Source: Edaphobacter aggregans
GTDB lineage: Bacteria; Acidobacteriota; Terriglobia; Terriglobales; Acidobacteriaceae
Length of the DNA: 46,834 nt
NCBI GenBank assembly: GCA_022736715.1
Contig: DZDJ01000024.1
Span: 1 to 46,834 of the forward strand
Direction of reading: 5' to 3'
Positions within the stretch are counted from its first letter, which is position 1; every line of letters begins with the position of its first letter. The position numbers were made by a program, and so were the translations under genes. Under the pieces are notes generated by a model. The model saw only the letters and a program-made list of their open reading frames with translations. It was not told where the DNA came from and ran no database searches. Shown one piece after another: positions 17,103-25,934 of this stretch.

Positions 17103-18277
17103 TGGTCCGCCCAAATGGGTTTCCTCTCCATGCGCTTGCGGTTCTCAGCCTGCTGCTTGCTCCAACGGCTGCTTCTGCGCAGGCAACAGCCAATGTCAGT
17201 CAGCAAACACTCGATCTGCTCCAAAAGATCACTCTGGCCCAGGGGACCTCTGGCGACGAGGGTGACGTCCGAGCGCTGATTCGAGCGGAAGTTGGCAACG
17301 CAGTGCATTTAGAGGAGACCCCCAAGGGCGATCTGGTTGCAAAGCTGCCCGGAACGAAACCCGGCCCCGTCATTCTTTTGTCATCCCACCTGGATGAAGT
17401 TGGCTTTCAGGTCCGCGCCATTACGCCAGAAGGTTTTCTGCAAGTAGCTCCTCTGGGCAACTGGTACGCCGGCAGCATGGCGGACCACCTGGTCACTGTA
17501 CGCACTTCCCATGGCCCCATCACCGGAGTGGTAGGCGTGCGGCCGCCGCATCTGATGTCGGCCGAAGATAAAACCAAAGCTCCCGGCGTGATGGAGATGT
17601 ACATTGACATTGGCGCATCCAGCGCCGCAGAGGCGCGCCAGTGGGGCGTACAACTGGGGGACCGCATTGCGCCGCAAAGCAGCTTTCTGGAACTGGGCAA
17701 TTCGGGCCGCTACATCTCAAAAGCCTGGGACAACCGCGTCGGCTGCGCCATCCTCGCGCAACTGGCGCGTAAGCTGGCAACTACTCCACACCCGAACACC
17801 ATTTACATCGCATGGACCACATCAGAAGAGTTCGGACGTTCCAATGCAACGGTAGAAATGCCCGAACTTAAACCGGATTTTGTCATTGTGGTGGAAGTTG
17901 GAATTACCACCGACACACCGGACAGAAAAACAGGAGAGCAGCAGGAAGCTCTGGGGGGTGGGCCTACACTCGACCTTTATGATGGCTCCATCTCCACCAC
18001 GCCTGCCATTCGTGACTGGTTCACCGCACAGGCTAAAGCCTCGGGCATCCCGCTGCAGTACACCACCATCCTGCAGGAGGGCTTCGGCGTCGGAACAGAA
18101 AATAGCAGCTATCTGTTTCGCGCTCCCAGCACCGCCCTGCTGGTGCCTCTGCGTTATGCACATTCGCCGCGTGGCGTCATTGACATTCGTGATTACCTGC
18201 ACACCCGCGCCCTGCTCATGCAGGTGCTGGAACACCTCAACACCGCTGCACTCCGGCAGATGACCGGAAAGGAATAG
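17099..18277 (+). CDS. Exported M42-family aminopeptidase-like metallopeptidase
   Basis: A 392-residue peptidase of the M42 (glutamyl/tetrahedral aminopeptidase) group with a cleavable signal peptide (residues about 8-27, ending ASAQA), which is unusual because most M42 enzymes are cytoplasmic. Metal-site landmarks: His and Asp of SHLDEVGFQV, the bridging Asp of KAWDNRVGCA, the Glu pair in TSEEFG, and the His of RYAHSPRG. The family sequence SEEVG reads SEEFG here. It should trim N-terminal residues from peptides, or deacylate or deamidate a related substrate, in the periplasm. It overlaps the RidA-like gene by four bases and is followed after two bases by the MFS transporter. Confidence 0.86.
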   Translation: MMVRPNGFPLHALAVLSLLLAPTAASAQATANVSQQTLDLLQKITLAQGTSGDEGDVRALIRAEVGNAVHLEETPKGDLVAKLPGTKPGPVILLSSHLDEVGFQVRAITPEGFLQVAPLGNWYAGSMADHLVTVRTSHGPITGVVGVRPPHLMSAEDKTKAPGVMEMYIDIGASSAAEARQWGVQLGDRIAPQSSFLELGNSGRYISKAWDNRVGCAILAQLARKLATTPHPNTIYIAWTTSEEFGRSNATVEMPELKPDFVIVVEVGITTDTPDRKTGEQQEALGGGPTLDLYDGSISTTPAIRDWFTAQAKASGIPLQYTTILQEGFGVGTENSSYLFRAPSTALLVPLRYAHSPRGVIDIRDYLHTRALLMQVLEHLNTAALRQMTGKE

Positions 18278-18279
18278 GC

Positions 18280-19635
18280 ATGCAGCCATCTCTGCAATCA
18301 GATCCGCACGATTACCGGGCAGAGCACTGGATCCTGCCGCAGGCTCGTCCCACACGGATTCGCTATCGTGTTCTGATTGTCCTGTTTGGTCTGGCTGCCT
18401 TTACCTATCTGGATCGTGTCTGTATCTCCATGGCAGCTCCGTGGATCATCCGCGATCTGCAACTGACACCGGTGCAGATGGGTATGGTCTTCAGCATTTT
18501 TGCGGCTGCCTATGCCTTATTTGAAGTTCCCACCGGCTGGCTGGGAGATCGCCTGGGAGCACGCCGTGTGCTGGCGCGCGTACTGGCGTGGTGGTCAGTC
18601 TTTACCGCTGCCACAGGCTGGACACAGGGATTCTCTTCGCTGATAGCTGTCCGCTTTTTGTTTGGCGCCGGTGAAGCTGGCGCATATCCCAACATGACCC
18701 GCGCCGTGGCGGAATGGTTCCCGCAAAAGCGCCGCGGCATGGCGATGGGAACCATCTGGATGGGCAGCCGACTGGGCGCAGCCATCACCCCTCCTCTGGT
18801 CCTGTTCTCCATTCATCTCGTAGGCTGGCGCAATACATTCCACATCCTGGGAGTTGCAGGCATCTTGCTGGCGGTCCTCTGGTATCTGTGGTTCCGTGAC
18901 TCTCCCGCCGAAATGCACGGCGTCAATACAGCCGAAGCGCAATACATCGCCGATGGGTCCTCTCCACTCACCAGCCACTCGGCAATTCCATGGAAGCTGA
19001 TTTTGAAAAGCAGCAATCTGTGGGCACTGAACCTGATGTATTTCACTCTTGGTTTTACCTATTACCTGTACATCAGTTGGTTTCCGCTCTACCTGGTCCA
19101 GCACCGCGGCGTTTCCCTGTCGCAGCTTGCGCTATATGCTTCGCTGCCGCTCCTCTTTTCCACCATCGCCTCCATGGCTGGTGGTCTGGTCACCGATATG
19201 CTGATACTGCCTCTCGGTGTGGCCTGGGCGCGCCGCTCAGTTGGAATACTGGGGTGCGCCACCGCAGCCATCGCCCTCACCTCCGGCATCCTGACGCAGA
19301 ACATGCACGCCTCCGTCATTTTAATTTCCCTCGCCGCCGGAGCCAGCGATTTCATTCTTGCCGCGGCCTGGGCCTCCTGTGCCGATATTGGCGGCGCTGC
19401 CGCAGGCACCGTGAGCGGCGCCATGAATATGACGGGCAACATTGGCGCGGCGCTGTCGCCGGCCCTGATGGGCCTCCTGATTGAAAAAACCGCCAACTGG
19501 AACCTCACCTTTCTGATCGCCGCCGGTCTGAACCTGGTCGGCATGGTGCTCTGGCTGTATATCCGCGCTGATCGTAAACTGGTCTCACAATCAATCGGTC
19601 CTGTTACGCCAGTACATCCGCAAAGCTCCACGTAA
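18280..19635 (+). CDS. MFS transporter, anion:cation symporter (ACS) type
   Basis: A 451-residue inner-membrane permease with about 12 predicted transmembrane helices in two halves. The MFS motif A is present between helices 2 and 3 as GDRLGARRVL, and the early YLDRVCISMAAPWI resembles hexuronate/galactonate/glucarate carriers. The family usually imports organic anions (sugar acids, acyl amino acids) with protons. It lies between a periplasmic peptidase and a cytoplasmic D-aminoacylase-like enzyme in the same operon, so it probably imports the product of the former for the latter. AAGGA precedes the ATG. Confidence 0.9.
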   Translation: MQPSLQSDPHDYRAEHWILPQARPTRIRYRVLIVLFGLAAFTYLDRVCISMAAPWIIRDLQLTPVQMGMVFSIFAAAYALFEVPTGWLGDRLGARRVLARVLAWWSVFTAATGWTQGFSSLIAVRFLFGAGEAGAYPNMTRAVAEWFPQKRRGMAMGTIWMGSRLGAAITPPLVLFSIHLVGWRNTFHILGVAGILLAVLWYLWFRDSPAEMHGVNTAEAQYIADGSSPLTSHSAIPWKLILKSSNLWALNLMYFTLGFTYYLYISWFPLYLVQHRGVSLSQLALYASLPLLFSTIASMAGGLVTDMLILPLGVAWARRSVGILGCATAAIALTSGILTQNMHASVILISLAAGASDFILAAAWASCADIGGAAAGTVSGAMNMTGNIGAALSPALMGLLIEKTANWNLTFLIAAGLNLVGMVLWLYIRADRKLVSQSIGPVTPVHPQSST

Positions 19636-19655
19636 CCCTTCGCTGAGGTCTTCCA

Positions 19656-21185
19656 ATGTCTGACAACATGCTCCTGCTGCAGAGTGCCACCCTGATCGAT
19701 GGTTCCGGCTCGCCCGCCATCACCGGCGACCTCCTGATCCATGGGGAACGCATTGCCGCCATTGGCCCCTGCAAACCCGCAGATGGCGCCACCGTGCTCG
19801 ACTGCACAGGACTCGTGGCCGCGCCCGGCTTCATCGACGCCCACAGCCATTCCGATCTGCAGGTGCTCGATGGCCGCATGGAAAAGACCCTGCAAGGCGT
19901 CACTTCCGAAGTTGTGGGAAATTGCGGCTTCTCTCCCTATCCCATGGCGCGCCATGCCGACGCTGTCCACCAGTTCGCCAACGGCATTCTGTGTGGCGGC
20001 GACCATTGGGGATGGGACGGAGCAGCAGCATATCTGCGCGCACTGGCCAAAGCGCCGCACGCCAGCGTCTATTCGCTCATCGGCCACGGCAGTATGCGTG
20101 TCGAGGTGGCTGGCAACGTGCAGCGCCCTCTCACCCCGCAGGAAATGGACCGCATGGAGCATCTGCTGGAAGATGCTTTCTCCGCCGGAGCCACCGGCTT
20201 TTCCACCGGCCTCATGTACGCACCCGGCTCCAGTGCTCCGCCGGAAGAACTGGAGCGCCTTTGCCGCGTAGTCGCGCGCCACAACAAGGTCTACGCCACG
20301 CACATGCGCAGCTACTCCTTCGGACTGGAAGATGCCGTGGAAGAACAGCTGGAACTGGCCCGCCGCACCGGCTGCCGTCTGCAGATTTCTCACCTGCAGG
20401 CCGTTGGCCGCCCCAACTGGGACCGCCAGCAGCGCGTGCTCGACCGGATCGAAGAGGCCGCGCAACAAGGCATCGATGTTGCCTTCGACTGCTACCCCTA
20501 CACCGCCGGCAACACCACCCTGACGCAGCTTGTGCCCCAGTGGTCGCTCGACGGTGGCCTGCAACAACTCACAGCACGCCTGCTCGATCCGCTCCAGCGC
20601 CAGCGCATTGCCGAAGAAAGCCGCGCCAACATGGCCCTTCCCTGGACTGACGTCATTCTGACCTCCGTCGAATCCGGGCAGAACCAGTGGGCCGTGGGCA
20701 TGAGCCTGGCTGCGATTGCAGAGAGGCGCTCGCAGGACCCCGGCGATCTGCTACTCGACCTGCTGGTCGAAGAACAGGGCGCAGCCACCATGCTCACCTT
20801 CAACCAGAGCGAAGAAAACCTGCGCCGCGTGCTCACACACCCCTTCGCCATCATCATCACCGACGGACTCTTCGTGCGCGGAAAGACCCATCCCCGCCTG
20901 CACGGTACATTCCCCTTCCTGCTCGGCGAACTTTGCCGCCAGCAGAAATGGCTCAGCCTGCCTGAAGCCATTCATAAGGTCACCGCCAAACCAGCAGAGC
21001 GCTTCGGCATAGCCGAACGCGGCCTGCTCAGGCCCGGCTACTTTGCCGACATCACTCTCTTCGATGCAGAAACCATCCAAAGCCGGGCCAGCTATGACAC
21101 GCCAAATGTCACCCCCACGGGGATACGACATGTTCTGCGCAATGGAACTTTCCTGACCGGTTCGGCACAACCGCACCGCAACTGA
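19656..21185 (+). CDS. D-aminoacylase-type amidohydrolase
   Basis: A 509-residue amidohydrolase of the N-acyl-D-amino-acid deacylase group, which releases a D-amino acid and a carboxylate. Metal ligands are visible: the HxH pair His63/His65 in GFIDAHSHSD, Cys90 in VGNCGFSPYP, then the histidines of THMRSY and ISHLQAVG. The C-terminal IITDGLFVRGKTHPRLHG carries the conserved Asp and the HPR signature. Related subgroups act as dihydroorotase-like or prolidase-like enzymes, but the Cys ligand argues for D-aminoacylase. It is the last gene of the operon from site 1 and converges on the PLP deaminase gene with seven bases between the stops. Confidence 0.88.
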   Translation: MSDNMLLLQSATLIDGSGSPAITGDLLIHGERIAAIGPCKPADGATVLDCTGLVAAPGFIDAHSHSDLQVLDGRMEKTLQGVTSEVVGNCGFSPYPMARHADAVHQFANGILCGGDHWGWDGAAAYLRALAKAPHASVYSLIGHGSMRVEVAGNVQRPLTPQEMDRMEHLLEDAFSAGATGFSTGLMYAPGSSAPPEELERLCRVVARHNKVYATHMRSYSFGLEDAVEEQLELARRTGCRLQISHLQAVGRPNWDRQQRVLDRIEEAAQQGIDVAFDCYPYTAGNTTLTQLVPQWSLDGGLQQLTARLLDPLQRQRIAEESRANMALPWTDVILTSVESGQNQWAVGMSLAAIAERRSQDPGDLLLDLLVEEQGAATMLTFNQSEENLRRVLTHPFAIIITDGLFVRGKTHPRLHGTFPFLLGELCRQQKWLSLPEAIHKVTAKPAERFGIAERGLLRPGYFADITLFDAETIQSRASYDTPNVTPTGIRHVLRNGTFLTGSAQPHRN

Positions 21186-21192
21186 CCTCGTC

Positions 21193-22464
21193 TTAGAAGA
21201 ACGTTTCCACCACATCCACCACGCTATATTGCGCATCCACCACGGGCAAATAGCGCCACTTGTCAAACGTCAGGCAAGGATGCGCAATGTCAAACGCAAT
21301 CTTGTCGCCCACGCGAACCGCATCCCCCGCAGCAATTTCCAGATACGCGTGCTGGTCCATCATCCGCGTCAGCTTCCAGTGCGCAGGCGCCGCCACCGGA
21401 GCGCAGCTCCCCTGCGCCACATACAACGCCGGCACCGGCAGGCCGGAATCAAACGCTGCATCCCGCTTCCCCAGGCCAACAATCGCACGGTCCTGCTCCG
21501 GCACAGACTGCACATACGCCCACAACTGCAACGCCGGCTGCAACGCCGACTGCATCCGCCGCGCCACCGGATTGCTGGCGCTGATGCGCTCTTGCGCCTC
21601 CTTGTAGACCCCTACATCGTGCGTCAGATAGCATCCCGGCCGCAGCACTACTTCCACTTCGCATCCCATCTGCGCGGCAGAAAACGTCTCCGCCACAACG
21701 TCATACCACGCCGAACCTGCACCGGAAAGAATCATCGGCGCCCGCGCAACCTGCCCCCGCGCAGCAACCCTTCTGGCCACCGCCACCGCATGTTGCAGAA
21801 AACTGCGCACCACCTCTTCGGCATGGCTGATGCCCTCATAAACCTCCACCCCGCACAGCACAACCTGTTCTTTCCACGCAGACAGCGCATCCAGCACTTC
21901 CTGCAATTGCTGCTCATTGCGCACGCCCGTGCGGCCATCCGGCATGCCCACTTCCAGCAGCACCTGCAACCGCTGCCCCTTCGCCCGGAAAAATTCACCT
22001 AGCTGCCGCACATTTTCCGCAGAATCCACCAGGCAGAAAAAATCGAACTCCGCATCCCGCAGCAAGGCCGCAATCGTCTCCATATTCTGCCTGCCCACCA
22101 GCTGATTCGCCATCAGCACGCGCCGCACTCCATGCGCATACGCAACCCTCACCTGGTGCGCCGTCGCCAATGTGATGCCCCACGCGCCTCCCCGTAATTG
22201 CATCGCAAACAACTTCGGAGCCATCGTGGTTTTTCCATGTGGAGACAGCTTCACGCCATACGCCTCCATAAACTGCTGCATCCACCGCAGGTTATGTTGC
22301 AGCTTCTCCGCAGAAAGCACCGCCACCGGCAGACTCAGGTCATCCGCCAGCAGGTTCCAGCCCTGCGCTGCAACCTCAGCAGACGTCATTGGCGCATCCA
22401 TCCACCCAAGCCCTTTATTCAACGGACTGATCTTCTGTTCCACGTCATCCACTTCCACCCACAT
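21193..22464 (-). CDS. DSD1-type PLP amino-acid deaminase/D-threonine aldolase-like protein
   Basis: A fold-type III PLP enzyme (alanine-racemase-like N-terminal barrel, DSD1 C-terminal domain with metal-site candidates) of about 423 residues. The PLP lysine is in LSPHGKTTMAPKLF (Lys83 if counted from the GTG at 22479). This PHGKTTM variant is typical of proteins annotated as amino acid deaminase or D-serine dehydratase-like, which remove ammonia from D-serine or D-threonine and release an enamine. RidA-family genes in both flanking operons fit that chemistry. The ATG at 22464 has AGGGA five bases upstream; the GTG at 22479 is an alternative. It faces away from the epimerase-like gene across site 2. 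Confidence 0.82.
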   Translation of the reverse strand: MWVEVDDVEQKISPLNKGLGWMDAPMTSAEVAAQGWNLLADDLSLPVAVLSAEKLQHNLRWMQQFMEAYGVKLSPHGKTTMAPKLFAMQLRGGAWGITLATAHQVRVAYAHGVRRVLMANQLVGRQNMETIAALLRDAEFDFFCLVDSAENVRQLGEFFRAKGQRLQVLLEVGMPDGRTGVRNEQQLQEVLDALSAWKEQVVLCGVEVYEGISHAEEVVRSFLQHAVAVARRVAARGQVARAPMILSGAGSAWYDVVAETFSAAQMGCEVEVVLRPGCYLTHDVGVYKEAQERISASNPVARRMQSALQPALQLWAYVQSVPEQDRAIVGLGKRDAAFDSGLPVPALYVAQGSCAPVAAPAHWKLTRMMDQHAYLEIAAGDAVRVGDKIAFDIAHPCLTFDKWRYLPVVDAQYSVVDVVETFF

Positions 22465-22531
22465 CTGCTTCCCTTTCACCTGCTGCTCCCATTCCCGGCA
22501 AGCAGCGCCCGTGCCGTTGCCTCTGCTCAGC

Positions 22532-22537
22532 AGTATA
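22532..22537 (-). promoter_or_regulatory. Possible -10 box of the PLP deaminase gene
   Basis: TATACT on the minus strand, about 70 bases before the deaminase start. No good -35 with standard spacing was found; site 2 lies about 40 bases upstream. Confidence 0.3.
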
Positions 22538-22573
22538 GTTGCTCCTGCCCCGCCACAGTCCCAATTCTGCTAT

Positions 22574-22585
22574 TCTGTCGACAGA
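22574..22585. promoter_or_regulatory. CTGTCGACAG operator (site 2)
   Basis: The 12-base palindrome TCTGTCGACAGA lies between the divergent PLP deaminase and epimerase-like genes, 40 bases before the latter's ATG. TATTCT (22571-22576) overlaps its left edge exactly as at site 3, but no good -35 box was found here. Confidence 0.72.
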
Positions 22586-22625
22586 TTTTGCATCACCACA
22601 CCGCCCTCCATCAGGAACCGGCCCT

Positions 22626-23804
22626 ATGTCCCAGACATCTCGCTTCTTCCAGGTCGCTCTGCCCTTGCTGGCTTTCTTTGTCTGCGCCTCCCAGGGTCAG
22701 CAAAAAGCACATCCGTCATCACCGGTCATTGGCGGAGAGCCGGTTCTCCATCTCCAACGGCACCTGACGAACAATGGCGCCTTGCCAGAGTTTCTGAGCG
22801 CTACATTTCTTCCCGGCCGTGGCATGAATGTTTTCCAGATCACGGCCCACCTTCCGGGAAAGGGAGAAGTGCCGCTGCTCGCTTCACCATCGTTACAAAC
22901 AGCCACAACTCTGCTGAATGGTACAGGCCCGGACAAGGATGGAAACGAGAGTTTCATGATGGGCGGCGCGTTGCTCTTTCCTTTTGCAAACCGCATTCTG
23001 GGGCCGGCGACCGCCGATGGAAAGTTCATCCTTGCCACATGGCGCGGACGCACTGTGAAGTTACGCGCAAACTGGCGTGGCAGCCGTCCCGGAGCCGCAC
23101 CACAAGCTCTGCATGGCCAACTACTCATGGCCAGGGCGACAAGCACACAACTGCGCAGCAGCACCGCGCAGGCCTCCGCCACGGCAACCTTTCTGTTGCC
23201 TGCAAACAGACATTGGTTCTCCAGCAATCGCGTTGTAGTACATGCATTGCTCCGGGCGCACTCACTCACGCTGACGCTGACCGCCACCAACATTGGAGAT
23301 TATCCAGAGCCAGTTGGCATTGGCTGGCATCCGTATTTCCGTTTGCCCAGCGGCAACCGCGCCAACGCACGCCTGCACATCCCAGCCACTGCACGCGCCG
23401 CAGTAAATGACCCGGACGATATGTTCCCCACAGGCGCTTTGCTGCCCATCGCAGGAACCCCTCTGGACTTTACTGCTCCGAATGGCGCTGCTCTCACCGT
23501 TCCCGTCAATGATGCGTTTCTTCCACTGCAAAGAACGGCGCAGGGCCATGTTGTCTGCAGCATTGCAGATGTTGCGGCGAATTACGGCTTGCGCATCACA
23601 GCACTGACGCCATTCGTAAAAACGATTCTGGTTTATGCACCAGCCGGCGAACCGCTGGTTGTTCTGGAACCGCAGTTCAACAATGGAGACCCGTTTGGCC
23701 AGGCATGGAAAGGAAAGGACAATGGCAATGGCATGGTGATACTCAACCCCGGACGTAGCGTGACCTGGAAGACCCAACTCACGCTGTTCCAACCGCACCC
23801 ATAA
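22626..23804 (+). CDS. Secreted aldose 1-epimerase-like protein
   Basis: A 392-residue galactose-mutarotase-superfamily protein with a signal peptide (residues about 8-25, ending ASQGQQ). The catalytic His is in GIGWHPYFRLP and the expected catalytic base Glu in VVLEPQFNNGDP. Family members interconvert alpha and beta anomers of sugars, or in some branches act on other cyclic hemiacetals. The open frame extends upstream to 22539, but that part overlaps the operator; the ATG at 22626 has AGGA upstream and starts a clear signal sequence. It converges on the DapA-like gene. Its presence in the regulon suggests that the substrate or a fragment of it is a reducing sugar. Confidence 0.82.
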   Translation: MSQTSRFFQVALPLLAFFVCASQGQQKAHPSSPVIGGEPVLHLQRHLTNNGALPEFLSATFLPGRGMNVFQITAHLPGKGEVPLLASPSLQTATTLLNGTGPDKDGNESFMMGGALLFPFANRILGPATADGKFILATWRGRTVKLRANWRGSRPGAAPQALHGQLLMARATSTQLRSSTAQASATATFLLPANRHWFSSNRVVVHALLRAHSLTLTLTATNIGDYPEPVGIGWHPYFRLPSGNRANARLHIPATARAAVNDPDDMFPTGALLPIAGTPLDFTAPNGAALTVPVNDAFLPLQRTAQGHVVCSIADVAANYGLRITALTPFVKTILVYAPAGEPLVVLEPQFNNGDPFGQAWKGKDNGNGMVILNPGRSVTWKTQLTLFQPHP

Positions 23805-23832
23805 GCGCTGCTGGCCATCCGTTGTTGCCGAT

Positions 23833-24747
23833 CTAGAACTGCGAAATTGCCGGGGCCAGATGCCGGTTCAGAATGGCATGCACCTCTGCCTTTTCTGTAT
23901 TGGTCAACGGCGTTACGTAGGGCTCGCCTGCGGCACGCTCACAAATACCGAGATGACGCAGCGCTTCTTCATAACCACCCCATACATTACCGTAGGTGAA
24001 CACCTGCCAAATTTCCGTCAGTGTTCGCTGATGCCGCTGTGCCGTTTCGAGGTCGCCACGGACAAAGGCCTCATACAGATCCACCGCCACACGCGGGCAG
24101 ATATTATGTATGCCGCCAACACAGCCATCCACCCCCATCTGCAGTCCAACCACAATCAGGAACTCGCTGCCAGTCAGGACGGAGAAGCCCTCATCACCTT
24201 TTGTTATTTCCAGCAGCAATTGCAGGTTGATGCAGTCCTGGTTGCTCTCTTTGACCGCAACAAAGTTCGGGACGCTTCTCCGCAGTTCTGCAATCGTTTC
24301 CGGATAAATCGGGTTCTTCGTCAGCACCGGGTTGTCATACAGCACAATGGGCAGGTCCACCGCGGCGGCAATGTCCGAAAAATAACGGACCAGATGCTGT
24401 TGCTGCGCCAGATAAAAGAGCGGCGACAACAACGTCAGGTGAGAGACACCCAGTGCCGCAATCTCTTTGGCACGCTTCACGGCCCGCGAGGTGCTCATTT
24501 CACCGATGCCGGCCATCACCGGCACCTTGCCGCCGGCCACCTCCACCACCGTCTCAATGGCCCGCACCTGCTCCTCGTCCGTGAGGAAGGCAAACCCGCT
24601 CATGGATCCATTGGCAAACAGACCGTGACACCCTGCGTCCAACATATACCGCGCCAGCCGCCGCAGACCCGCTACATCCACATTACCTTCGGGTGTAAGA
24701 GGAGTGCCAACAGGGGGAATGACGCCGGAAAGCTTTTTGGTTTTCAT
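23833..24747 (-). CDS. DapA-family aldolase/lyase (DHDPS/N-acetylneuraminate lyase superfamily)
   Basis: A 304-residue class I (Schiff-base) aldolase-superfamily member. The catalytic Lys166 is in VAVKESN and Tyr137 in VLYDNP, at the usual spacing. The carboxylate-binding motif, normally GxTGE or GSTGE, reads NGSMSGF, so the Glu is lost and the specificity should differ from both DHDPS and sialic acid lyase. Members split or form 2-keto acids via pyruvate. The ATG at 24747 lies three bases from operator site 3 and the predicted transcript has almost no leader. It is transcribed away from the M14 operon. Confidence 0.86.
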   Translation of the reverse strand: MKTKKLSGVIPPVGTPLTPEGNVDVAGLRRLARYMLDAGCHGLFANGSMSGFAFLTDEEQVRAIETVVEVAGGKVPVMAGIGEMSTSRAVKRAKEIAALGVSHLTLLSPLFYLAQQQHLVRYFSDIAAAVDLPIVLYDNPVLTKNPIYPETIAELRRSVPNFVAVKESNQDCINLQLLLEITKGDEGFSVLTGSEFLIVVGLQMGVDGCVGGIHNICPRVAVDLYEAFVRGDLETAQRHQRTLTEIWQVFTYGNVWGGYEEALRHLGICERAAGEPYVTPLTNTEKAEVHAILNRHLAPAISQF

Positions 24748-24750
24748 AGA

Positions 24751-24787
24751 CTGTCGACAGAATACATATCATCCGCCGTGCGGTCAA
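24751..24787 (-). promoter_or_regulatory. Promoter of the dapA-like gene with CTGTCGACAG operator (site 3)
   Basis: On the minus strand, TTGACC (24782-24787) and TATTCT (24759-24764) are 17 bases apart. The palindrome CTGTCGACAG (24751-24760) overlaps the last two bases of the -10 and covers the predicted start point. Transcription should begin about five bases before the ATG, giving a near-leaderless mRNA with no Shine-Dalgarno sequence. Confidence 0.7.
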
Positions 24788-24897
24788 GCACGGATTCTGC
24801 TGCGCAGTTTCAATGATTTAACATGTGAATCTCTGTCAAATTTCCTGTAAATAATTGCCTTCTATGGAAACCGGGGGGGGGCAACCATTATGTATAA

Positions 24898-24918
24898 CTG
24901 TCGACAGCATAGTATGAT
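24898..24918 (+). promoter_or_regulatory. CTGTCGACAG operator (site 4) and -10 box of the M14 operon
   Basis: The palindrome CTGTCGACAG at 24898-24907 is followed by TATGAT (24913-24918), a good -10 box. No convincing -35 was found 16-18 bases upstream. The M14 gene ATG is 41 bases from the palindrome and has AAGGGGA in front. A run of nine G lies upstream at 24873-24881. Confidence 0.68.
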
Positions 24919-24948
24919 GCTGCATAGCCTCTCAAGGGGACCGGAACA

Positions 24949-25905
24949 ATGATCGTGGAAGCTGTCAACTTTCGACCTGAATCCTTTCCTCCTGCCTCTT
25001 GCAACCGGCTCTCGTTGCATATTCCGGACACCGCAGATGTGCCATTGCTGCTGTTGAACGGCTCCCGGCCAGGAAAAACGCTGGTGGTCACTGCGGGGGT
25101 GCATGGCGATGAATACGAGGGTGTTCGCGCCATCCTGGAAGTTGTTCAGGAGCTATCTCCGCAAACCATGAGCGGGCGGCTCATCGCCGTGCCGGTTGCG
25201 AACCCACCTGCCTTCTGGCAAGGCATGCGGACAAGCCCTGTAGACGGCCAGAATATGGCCCGCATCATGCCCGGCAGCTCCACCGGGACCTTTTCCGAAC
25301 GCATCGCCTTCACTCTGGCGCACAACGTAATCGACTTTGCCGATTTTTATCTGGATCTGCATAGCGGAGGCATTACCTATCGCATGCCCAGCATGGTCGG
25401 CTACTCCACCACAGATCCTCGCAGCACCGCAGCCGCCGCCATTTTTGGCGCCTCCATACTATGGGGCCACGAGCAGATTGCGCCGGGGCGAACCATCTCC
25501 TACGCTGCCAGCAAAGGCATTCCCTGGCTGTACACCGAAGCGCGCGGAGCGGGAAGAATTCATCCGCAAGACCTGGAGATGATGAAGTCCGGCATCTACA
25601 ATCTGCTCCGCCATCTTGGCATTCTGCCGGGCGCGCCGCCGTCGGCTGCAATCCAGTGGCGTCTGCAGGGTGAGGGTGATACCGATGCCGGAGTCACGGC
25701 AACGAAAACCGGCTTTCTTCTGCACAAGGTTCATTTATTGCAAACAGTGCAAAAGGGGCAGTTGCTGGGCACTCTCGTCAGCCCAACAGGCGAACTGCTG
25801 GAAGAGTATCGTGCAGAAAAGGCTGGGATTGTAGGCATGGTTCATGAGTTTCCAATAGTCCAGCCAGGGGATTCGCTCTTCTTACTTGCAGACAGAGACT
25901 TATGA
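24949..25905 (+). CDS. M14-family deacylase (succinylglutamate desuccinylase/aspartoacylase type)
   Basis: A 318-residue zinc hydrolase of the AstE/AspA branch, which removes an acyl group from an N-acyl amino acid or related amine. Zinc ligands are His52 and Glu55 in AGVHGDEYEG and His138 in DLHSGG; the NPPAF, R-SPVDGQN and MPG pieces between them match the family. The C-terminal ~80 residues form the beta-rich region typical of the group. Candidate substrates are N-acetyl, N-succinyl or N-glycolyl amino acids or amino sugar acids; the sequence does not decide. It is the first gene of the nine-gene operon controlled by site 4. Confidence 0.88.
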   Translation: MIVEAVNFRPESFPPASCNRLSLHIPDTADVPLLLLNGSRPGKTLVVTAGVHGDEYEGVRAILEVVQELSPQTMSGRLIAVPVANPPAFWQGMRTSPVDGQNMARIMPGSSTGTFSERIAFTLAHNVIDFADFYLDLHSGGITYRMPSMVGYSTTDPRSTAAAAIFGASILWGHEQIAPGRTISYAASKGIPWLYTEARGAGRIHPQDLEMMKSGIYNLLRHLGILPGAPPSAAIQWRLQGEGDTDAGVTATKTGFLLHKVHLLQTVQKGQLLGTLVSPTGELLEEYRAEKAGIVGMVHEFPIVQPGDSLFLLADRDL

Positions 25906-25934
25906 TGCTTTATCAATTGCTATTAGGAGTCAAC

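Noticed and set aside
24873..24881. Run of nine G upstream of the M14 operon, with a run of eight G inside the Kelch gene, as possible phase-variation tracts
   Set aside because: Two short homopolymers without repeated-unit structure or evidence of length variation are not enough; only population reads could show slippage.
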